DNA of 64,000 nucleotides from DASZQY01 sp035548515 (GTDB taxonomy: Bacteria > Pseudomonadota > Alphaproteobacteria > Rhizobiales > Kaistiaceae), in NCBI GenBank assembly GCA_035548515.1, contig DASZSW010000009.1:124001-188000 (forward strand), written 5' to 3'. The stretch's first letter is position 1. Each line of letters begins with the position of its first letter. This document shows, piece by piece, positions 58,950 to 64,000 of this stretch. The notes beneath the pieces were generated by a model. It saw only the letters and a program-made list of their open reading frames with translations. It searched no databases and was not told the origin of the DNA. Position numbers and translations under genes: made by a program.

Positions 58950-59848
58950 CCCGGCTCGCGCAGTCGCGGCGCCAACACCTTCAGGCCCCCCGGCACGATC
59001 TCGACTTTCAACGGTCCATCGACCCGCACCAGTTCACCGTCGAGCGAAGTCGGCACGGCGGCGCGCCGTCCCAGCCGCACCGTGAGGCGCGGCGTCTCGA
59101 GATAGGCCACCAGCGGATGCGTCTCTGCAGCACCGATTGCCGCAGCCGCGGTCACGCGAGCCAGTTGCAGCCAGCCGCGCGCCGTCGTGACGTAGACGCC
59201 GAGCACGCCCTGATCGAGCCGATCCGCGTACGGCATGTGGCCCTTGCCCAGCGGATTGTTGCTGATCACCACGCCGGCGGTGCGCTGCTCGATCGCGCCA
59301 TCCTTGCCGTCGATGGCGATAAAGAAACGCCGCGGATGTCGCACGACGTGCAGGAACGCCCGCACGCTGCCGATCATCTTCCCGATCCGCGAGCCGTACG
59401 GCAGCTTCTCGCGCTCGGCGACCATCGCCGGATGGAGCCCGAGCGACAGCGTGTGAATGAAGCTCCGCCCGTTGACGCGCCCAATGTCCACCGCCCGGAC
59501 TTCCGCGGTAGCCAATGCCGCCGCGGCTTCCTTCATGTCGGTCGGAATGCCGAGCGAGCGGGCGAAAAAATTCATCGTGCCGAGCGGTAATATGCCAAGC
59601 GTCACGCCCGTCTCCGCGGCGATCGAAGCGGCCGCGGCGATAGTGCCGTCGCCCCCGCCCACAACGATGGCCTCGGCTTCCTTCGCCGCGCGCCGGATCG
59701 CAGCCACGGCGCCGTTGCCTTCCGCGACGTGGATGGCGACCTCGTGGCCTGCTTCGCGGAACACCGCGGCAATCTCGGACGCGGTCTTATCGGCATCGAG
59801 TGTGCGCAATGTCCCGGCGTTGCGATTGAGAATGAGGGCGACCTTCAC
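58946..59848 (-). CDS. Diacylglycerol kinase catalytic-domain protein
   Basis: A 300-residue lipid kinase of the DagK/YegS family. The ATP site is IVVGGGDGTI (residues 62-70), followed by LGILPLGTMNFFARSLGIP, VDIGRVNGRSFIHTLSLGLHP, and the C-terminal LDGELVRVDGPLKVEI. It may phosphorylate diacylglycerol or a related lipid; the exact substrate is unknown. It is on minus, after infC, and convergent with the SDR pseudogene. It separates infC from rpmI, which is unusual. Confidence 0.88.
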   Translation of the reverse strand: MKVALILNRNAGTLRTLDADKTASEIAAVFREAGHEVAIHVAEGNGAVAAIRRAAKEAEAIVVGGGDGTIAAAASIAAETGVTLGILPLGTMNFFARSLGIPTDMKEAAAALATAEVRAVDIGRVNGRSFIHTLSLGLHPAMVAEREKLPYGSRIGKMIGSVRAFLHVVRHPRRFFIAIDGKDGAIEQRTAGVVISNNPLGKGHMPYADRLDQGVLGVYVTTARGWLQLARVTAAAAIGAAETHPLVAYLETPRLTVRLGRRAAVPTSLDGELVRVDGPLKVEIVPGGLKVLAPRLREPG

Positions 59849-59917
59849 GCCGCGTTCCTCCAGAAATGCGAAAGCCGGCGACGTGCGCCGGCCTCCAATG
59901 TTTCGACGGTGCGCAAC

Positions 59918-60454
59918 TCAGCGCGGCGCCAGCACCATCATCATTTGCCGGCCTTCCATCTTCGGCTCGGCTTCGACCTTGGCGATCGGCGCGGTGTCTT
60001 CCTTGACTCGGTCAAGCAGCTTGGCGCCGAGTTCGATGTGCGCCATTTCGCGGCCGCGGAAGCGCAGCGTCAGCTTCACCTTGTCGCCTTCCTCGAAGAA
60101 TCGCTTGATCGCCCGCATCTTCACTTCGTAGTCGTGGACGTCGATGTTGGGGCGCATCTTGATCTCTTTGATCTCGATGACCTTCTGGCGCTTGCGCGCT
60201 TCGGTTGCCTTCTTCTGCGCCTGATACTTGAACCGGCCGTAGTCGAGGATCTTGGCGACCGGCGGGTCCTGGTTCGGCGAAATGACTACGAGATCCATGC
60301 CCGCTTCACGGGCCAGTTCCAAGGCACGCTGGATCGGCGTCGTGCCGTGGTTTTCCCCCTTGTCATCGATCAACTGGACCGCGGCGGCGCGGATATCCTC
60401 GTTGATCGCGGGGCCTTCCTTGGTGGTGGGCGCTGCTCTAAACGGACGGCGAAT
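59918..60454 (-). CDS. infC: Translation initiation factor IF-3, AUU start
   Basis: A 178-residue IF-3. The conserved INEDIRAA and IDDKGENHG-type N-domain is followed by the C-domain, IKMRPNIDVHDYEVKMRAI and FEEGDKVKLTLRFRGREMAH. The start is ATT at 60454 (MRRPFRAAP when decoded as Met), with GAGGAG 9 nt upstream, as in other infC genes. The non-canonical start is the basis of IF-3 autoregulation, because IF-3 itself rejects AUU. The nearest ATG/TTG starts further in would remove conserved N-domain residues. Confidence 0.95.
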   Translation of the reverse strand: MRRPFRAAPTTKEGPAINEDIRAAAVQLIDDKGENHGTTPIQRALELAREAGMDLVVISPNQDPPVAKILDYGRFKYQAQKKATEARKRQKVIEIKEIKMRPNIDVHDYEVKMRAIKRFFEEGDKVKLTLRFRGREMAHIELGAKLLDRVKEDTAPIAKVEAEPKMEGRQMMMVLAPR

Positions 60455-60550
60455 GGTGGTCTTCTCCTCGGTAGACGATGGGAGCGAGAGGATTCGGGCA
60501 AGCGGCGCGCGAAGTCAACCGCTCCTGGCCTTGGTAAATGGGGTTCCCGC

Positions 60551-61339
60551 ATGAGTGTGGCAACCGCGGAACGCATGACGGTCGGGCAGGGTTCCGCCGC
60601 TCGCGAAATCGCACTGCTCCGGCGCCCCGGCGCCAATCCCGGGCTGTTCTGGCTGGGCGGCTTCATGTCGAACATGGAGGGTAGCAAGGCCGTCACGCTC
60701 GATGCCCTGGCGGGAGAAAAGGGCCTCGCCGCCACCCGCTTCGACTATTCCGGCCACGGCGCCTCGGGCGGCGAATTCCGCGACGGCACCATCGGCCGCT
60801 GGCTGGAGGAAGCCCGCGCCGTTTTCGACACGACGGCAGGCCCGCAGATCGTCGTCGGCTCGTCGATGGGTGGATGGCTGGCCCTGCTGCTGGCTGAGGC
60901 TCTGCGCGGAACGGGCCGCGCGGCCGGCCTGCTGCTTATCGCGCCCGCGTGGGACATGACGCGTGTGCTGATGCGCCAACGCATGACCAAGAAGGCGCTG
61001 GCGGCGTTGCAGCGCGACGGCTTCATCACCGAGCCGAGCTCGCACGACCTGACCTACGTCATCACCAAGGCGCTCATCGACGACGGCGAGCAATACGTCT
61101 TCGCCGATCGTCTCGTCGAAGTCGGCTGCCCGGTCACCATACTGCAGGGCATCGCCGACAAGGAGGTGCCCTGGCGTCACGCCGCCGCGCTGGTCGAGAA
61201 GCTAGCCTCGGATGACGTGGTGCTGACGCTGGTCAAGGATGGCGACCACCGCCTCTCGCGCCCCGAGGACCTCGAACGCATTCGCGCCGCACTCCTTTCG
61301 CTGATCGCGGACGCCAGTCTGCTAGGATCGCCGGGATGA
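60551..61339 (+). CDS. Alpha/beta hydrolase (ABHD10-like)
   Basis: A 262-residue alpha/beta hydrolase. The catalytic Ser105 lies in GSSMGG, Asp203 in GIADKEVPW and His233 in DGDHRLS, so the triad is complete. FWLGGFMSNMEGSKA and FDYSGHGASGGEF flank the site. Mammalian ABHD10-type relatives act as thioesterases or esterases, but the substrate here is unknown. I chose ATG at 60551; the upstream frame is an infC shadow. It is divergent from infC, as is usual in Rhizobiales, and overlaps regB by 4 bp. Confidence 0.88.
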   Translation: MSVATAERMTVGQGSAAREIALLRRPGANPGLFWLGGFMSNMEGSKAVTLDALAGEKGLAATRFDYSGHGASGGEFRDGTIGRWLEEARAVFDTTAGPQIVVGSSMGGWLALLLAEALRGTGRAAGLLLIAPAWDMTRVLMRQRMTKKALAALQRDGFITEPSSHDLTYVITKALIDDGEQYVFADRLVEVGCPVTILQGIADKEVPWRHAAALVEKLASDDVVLTLVKDGDHRLSRPEDLERIRAALLSLIADASLLGSPG

Positions 61340-62718
61340 CCGACATCGTCGTCGCCCCGACCCGCGAGTTCACGCCCCGCAGCCTTCGCCTCCACACGCT
61401 GGTGCGCCTGCGCTGGCTTGCGGTGGTGGGACAAACGACGGCCGTCATCATCGTGCGTTACGCCTTCGATTTTCCTTTGCCGACCACGCAGTGCCTGCTG
61501 CTGATCGGCCTCTCCGCCGGCCTCAACCTCGCGCTTCGCGCGCGCTACCCGGCGTCGCTGCGTCTCGGCCAGTGGCCGGCCTTCGCGCTGCTCGCCTACG
61601 ACGTCCTCCAGCTGGGCGCGCTCCTGTTCCTCACCGGCGGCCTGGAGAATCCCTTCGCCATCCTGCTGCTGGCGCCTGTCATCGTGTCAGCCGCCGCGCT
61701 TGCGCCGAGGCCGACCGCAGCGTTAGGCCTACTGGTCATCGCCACCGCTAGCTTCCTCGCGCTGATGCATTGGCGCCTGCCCTGGTACCCGGAGGAGGAG
61801 AGCCTGCCGCTGCTCTACGTCGGCGGCGTCTGGGTGGCGCTGGTTTCGGCGTGCATCTTCACCGGCGTCTACGCCTTCCGCGTCGCCGAGGAGGCGCGGC
61901 AACTGGCGAAGGCGTTGAACGCCGCCGAGATGGTGCTGGCCCGCGAGCAGCACCTCTACGCCCTCGACGGTCTGGCAGCCGCCGCGGCGCACGAGCTGGG
62001 CACGCCACTCGCTACCATCGCGTTGGTGGCCAAGGAGATGGAGCGCGACTTCCCGCCCGGCAGCCCGCACGCCGAGGACGTTGCGCTGCTCCGCTCCCAG
62101 TCCCAACGCTGCCGCGAGATTCTCTCGCGCCTCGCCTCGATGTCCGGTCAGGTCGACACGCACCTGTCGCGCCTGCCGCTGTCGCACCTGATCGAGGAAG
62201 TGGTGGAGGCCTACCGCGCCTTCGCCGTGAAGATCGAGGTGACGCCGCCGAACAGCAAGGGACCGGAGCCCATCGGCATCCGCAATCCCGCGATCGTGCA
62301 GGGGCTGGTGAATCTCATCGAGAACGCAGTCGATTTCGCCACGAAGCAGGTGACCGTCGGCACCGAGTGGAACGACACCGAGGTGGCGATCACCATCGCC
62401 GATGATGGGCCGGGCTTCTCGTCCACGATCATCGACCGCATCGGCGAGCCCTACGTCACGACGCGGCGCGACGCTGCCGCGGGCGAGGATCACGAGGCCG
62501 GTGGGCTGGGCCTCGGCCTGTTCATCGCCAAGACGCTGCTGGAGCGTTCCGGCGCCGCCCTCGACCTGGCCAACCGTCCGCCCCCCGGTCAAGGCGCGGC
62601 GATCCGCATTGTCTGGCCGCGGCCGCTGATGGATGCCGGCCCTGCATCGGCTGCCGGTTCCCGTCCGGAAACCATCGCTGAAGGCACGTCTTGGCGACGG
62701 CCGGTTGAGTCCCTATAA
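61336..62718 (+). CDS. regB: Redox sensor histidine kinase RegB (PrrB/ActS)
   Basis: A 460-residue kinase with about six membrane helices. The quinone-binding heptapeptide GGLENPF lies at residues 101-107. The H-box is AAAAAHELGTPLATI with His219, and Cys259 in SQRCREIL corresponds to the redox Cys265 of Rhodobacter RegB. The ATPase domain has VNLIENAVDFA and DDGPGF. Family members sense the quinone and thiol redox state and phosphorylate RegA to control respiration, nitrogen and carbon genes. ATG at 61336 overlaps the hydrolase stop by 4 bp. Confidence 0.95.
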   Translation: MTDIVVAPTREFTPRSLRLHTLVRLRWLAVVGQTTAVIIVRYAFDFPLPTTQCLLLIGLSAGLNLALRARYPASLRLGQWPAFALLAYDVLQLGALLFLTGGLENPFAILLLAPVIVSAAALAPRPTAALGLLVIATASFLALMHWRLPWYPEEESLPLLYVGGVWVALVSACIFTGVYAFRVAEEARQLAKALNAAEMVLAREQHLYALDGLAAAAAHELGTPLATIALVAKEMERDFPPGSPHAEDVALLRSQSQRCREILSRLASMSGQVDTHLSRLPLSHLIEEVVEAYRAFAVKIEVTPPNSKGPEPIGIRNPAIVQGLVNLIENAVDFATKQVTVGTEWNDTEVAITIADDGPGFSSTIIDRIGEPYVTTRRDAAAGEDHEAGGLGLGLFIAKTLLERSGAALDLANRPPPGQGAAIRIVWPRPLMDAGPASAAGSRPETIAEGTSWRRPVESL

Positions 62719-62796
62719 CCTCACCCGAATTCAAAAGAAGCCGTTGAGGTCTGCCGGACGCCCGCATTGGCGCGCGCGGGCCTCCCGAGGCAACCA

Positions 62797-63330
62797 ATGA
62801 TCGGATCCGAGATGTCGCTGCTGATCGTCGACGACGACAAGGCATTCCTGCAACGTCTGGCGCGCGCCATGGAAACGCGCGGCTACACCGTGGATACCGC
62901 CGATACGGTCGCCGAAGGACTGCGCAAGGCCGACAGCGCACCGCCGGCTTTCGCAGTCGTCGATATGCGGCTGGAAGACGGCAACGGCCTCGACGTCATC
63001 GAGATGGTGCGCAAGCGCCGTCCCGACTCGCGCGTCGTCGTCCTTACCGGCTACGGCAACATCGCCACGGCGGTGACAGCCGTGAAGCTCGGCGCCGTGG
63101 ATTATCTCGCCAAGCCCGCCGACGCCGACGAGATCCATCTGGCGCTCACCCGCGAGCCCGGCGAACGCGCCCAGCCGCCGGAGAATCCGATGTCCGCCGA
63201 CCGCGTCCGCTGGGAGCACATCCAGCGCGTCTATGAACTCTGCGATCGCAACGTCTCGGAAACCGCCCGCCGGCTGAACATGCACCGCCGCACCCTGCAG
63301 CGGATATTGGCCAAGCGCGCCCCGCGCTAG
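62797..63330 (+). CDS. regA: Redox response regulator RegA (PrrA/ActR)
   Basis: A 177-residue regulator. The receiver has Asp12-14 (IVDDDKAF), phosphoacceptor Asp56 (VVDMRLEDG), TGYGNIATAV and Lys106 (YLAKPAD). A Pro-rich linker leads to a Fis-type helix-turn-helix (NVSETARRLNMHRRTLQRIL) that is near-invariant in the family. It is the partner of RegB upstream. GAGG precedes the ATG at 62797. The stop shares CTAG with the convergent mmcB stop. Confidence 0.96.
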   Translation: MIGSEMSLLIVDDDKAFLQRLARAMETRGYTVDTADTVAEGLRKADSAPPAFAVVDMRLEDGNGLDVIEMVRKRRPDSRVVVLTGYGNIATAVTAVKLGAVDYLAKPADADEIHLALTREPGERAQPPENPMSADRVRWEHIQRVYELCDRNVSETARRLNMHRRTLQRILAKRAPR

Positions 63331-63809
63331 CCGAACGTCTCGCCCGCACCCGGGTCGATCAACCCGTGCAGCCGTAGCGCTGCCGCCTGCGCAAACCGCA
63401 CCAGCATCGCCTTCCGCGTCGCGCCCGCCAGCCGGTGCTCGGGCGCGTCGCGCAGCATCTCGGCGCCGAAGGCATCGGCCATGATCAGCCCGGCATCCTC
63501 CGGGAAAATCTCGGCCGGCACCTCGGCATGCGAGGCGAAGAACAGGCGGTCGCAGGACAGCCGGTAGTCGGGCCATTTCTCATCGACGCGGAAATCCTCG
63601 ATCGACGACTTGATCTCGACGATCCAGAGGTCGCCGCCCGGTCCCAGGCCGACGATGTCTGCCCGCCGGCCGGTCGCCAGCGGCAGCTCGCTCACCACCA
63701 CGAATCCGCGGGCCCGGAGTAGCCGCCCGACACCGCGCGCGACCGCCAAAGCGTGCGGCGACTGCCGCCCGTCGGCCGGCGGCACCAGTCCTGAATGATC
63801 CATCAGCAT
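63327..63809 (-). CDS. mmcB: MmcB family DNA repair protein
   Basis: A 160-residue protein with a PD-(D/E)xK-like core: RADIVGLGPGGDLWIVEIKSS (Asp and Glu-x-Lys) and DEKWPDYRLSCDRLFFA. In Caulobacter, MmcB is an SOS-induced protein needed for survival after mitomycin C damage, and it functions with ImuABC-type repair. The start is ATG at 63809; ATG at 63803 is possible. A GTGC-N7-GTTC sequence three bases upstream resembles the alphaproteobacterial LexA box GTTC-N7-GTTC. Confidence 0.9.
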   Translation of the reverse strand: MLMDHSGLVPPADGRQSPHALAVARGVGRLLRARGFVVVSELPLATGRRADIVGLGPGGDLWIVEIKSSIEDFRVDEKWPDYRLSCDRLFFASHAEVPAEIFPEDAGLIMADAFGAEMLRDAPEHRLAGATRKAMLVRFAQAAALRLHGLIDPGAGETFG

Positions 63810-63811
63810 GA

Positions 63812-63826
63812 GAACAAAAGTGGCAC
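63812..63826 (-). promoter_or_regulatory. LexA-like box before mmcB, one mismatch
   Basis: On the minus strand GTGC-CACTTTT-GTTC lies 3 bp before the mmcB ATG. The alphaproteobacterial LexA consensus is GTTC-N7-GTTC; the first half differs at one base. Confidence 0.4.
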
Positions 63827-63856
63827 GCGAATCGCCTCAAGGGAAGCGAAAATCGG

Positions 63857-64000
63857 CTAATGCCGCCAGCGGTCGTGCAGCCAGAACCACTGCTCCGGAT
63901 GCTCGCGTACCCAGCCCTCGACGATGCGGTTGATCTCCACAGTCGCCGCCTCGACGTCGATCAGGCCCTCACCGTCGCGCGGAAGTTCGATCGGCGGCGT
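63857..64000 (-). CDS. Lipid A biosynthesis acyltransferase, C-terminal end (partial)
   Basis: The minus-strand frame runs in from the right edge and ends with TAG at 63859-63857. The visible 47 codons end EIVRGW-like IVEGWVREHPEQWFWLHDRWRH. The motif PEQWFWLHDRW is the end of LpxL/HtrB-type acyltransferases, which add secondary fatty acids to lipid A. The 5' part lies outside the window, so the specificity (lauroyl, myristoyl or very-long-chain) is unknown. Confidence 0.85.
   Translation of the reverse strand, partial: TPPIELPRDGEGLIDVEAATVEINRIVEGWVREHPEQWFWLHDRWRH

Noticed and set aside
58026..59917. Mobile element behind the split of infC and rpmI
   Set aside because: I found no transposase, terminal inverted repeats or target duplications around the two genes.
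59729..60550. Upstream extension of the alpha/beta hydrolase frame
   Set aside because: It runs antisense to infC and the kinase gene; hydrolase homology and a suitable ATG begin at 60551.
1..64000. CRISPR array, defence island or prophage
   Set aside because: No regularly spaced repeats and no cas, restriction, integrase or phage structural genes were seen.

Overview
The window is high-GC, densely coded bacterial chromosome with the gene content and order of an alphaproteobacterium of the order Hyphomicrobiales (Rhizobiales). The pointers are the aroA-cmk-rpsA-sppA-ihfB-lapA run, the lptC-lptA-lptB-rpoN-hpf-ptsN run, a CP4-type (class II) aroA, a DUF1150 gene after hsp20, a RegB/RegA pair, a CtrA box and a ROSE-type RNA thermometer. 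Nothing was computed; all calls come from reading the sequence. It looks like core chromosome: I saw no transposase, integrase, phage gene or CRISPR array.

Layout. 1-6093 (minus): partial ornithine cyclodeaminase-like gene, lapA, ihfB, sppA, rpsA, cmk, aroA. 6276-12961: acidic zinc-ribbon protein, tRNA-Ala(GGC), a possible SET-like protein, two outer-membrane barrels around msrB, a cytochrome b561/molybdenum oxidoreductase pair and a Gfo/Idh/MocA oxidoreductase. 12974-16916: heat-shock unit (sigma32-like promoter, ROSE leader, hsp20, DUF1150), then ptsN, hpf and rpoN on minus. 17009-19894 (minus): lptB, lptA, lptC and an RNase D-like exonuclease. 20176-24962: small secreted protein, three glycosyltransferase-like genes, L-2-haloacid dehalogenase. 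24947-29788 (minus): branched-chain amino-acid-type ABC transporter in which the second permease and first ATPase are fused. 29985-34529: signalling cluster with a frameshifted Hpt gene, an OmpR-type regulator, a receiver-only regulator with an apparent ATT start, a small membrane protein and a symporter-STAC histidine kinase. 34585-44699: tRNA-Leu(CAG), a polytopic membrane protein, an NDUFA9-like protein, uppP, GST, queG, a pentad-repeat protein, YdeI-like, an epimerase-like protein, DUF1989, intracellular PHB depolymerase, DUF2852. 44808-53705: YgjP-like metallopeptidase, Bcr/CflA efflux, PBP1A, polA, DoxX, a cyclic-nucleotide-binding protein, a RibD-like reductase. 53702-64000: pheT, pheS, rplT, rpmI, a broken SDR gene, a diacylglycerol kinase-like gene, infC, an alpha/beta hydrolase, regB, regA, mmcB and the 3' end of a lipid A acyltransferase gene.

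How the genes fit together. Most of the window serves translation (rpsA, infC, rpmI, rplT, pheST, hpf, queG, tRNAs), envelope building (lptABC, uppP, PBP1A, lpxL-like, outer-membrane proteins, glycosyltransferases), stress and redox control (hsp20, msrB, regBA, rpoN/ptsN, hpf) and DNA maintenance (polA, mmcB, ihfB). Many neighbours overlap by 4 bp (ATGA or GTGA), so operons are probably translationally coupled. Three convergent pairs end on one shared CTAG.

Most worth a second look: the sigma32 promoter with ROSE thermometer before hsp20; the broken Hpt and ATT-start receiver beside the STAC kinase; the pentad-repeat protein; the antisense-encoded tail of UppP; the perfect CtrA box between PBP1A and polA; and the SDR pseudogene plus kinase gene that split the usual infC-rpmI-rplT cluster. 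I did not find a clear, wholly new multi-gene system.
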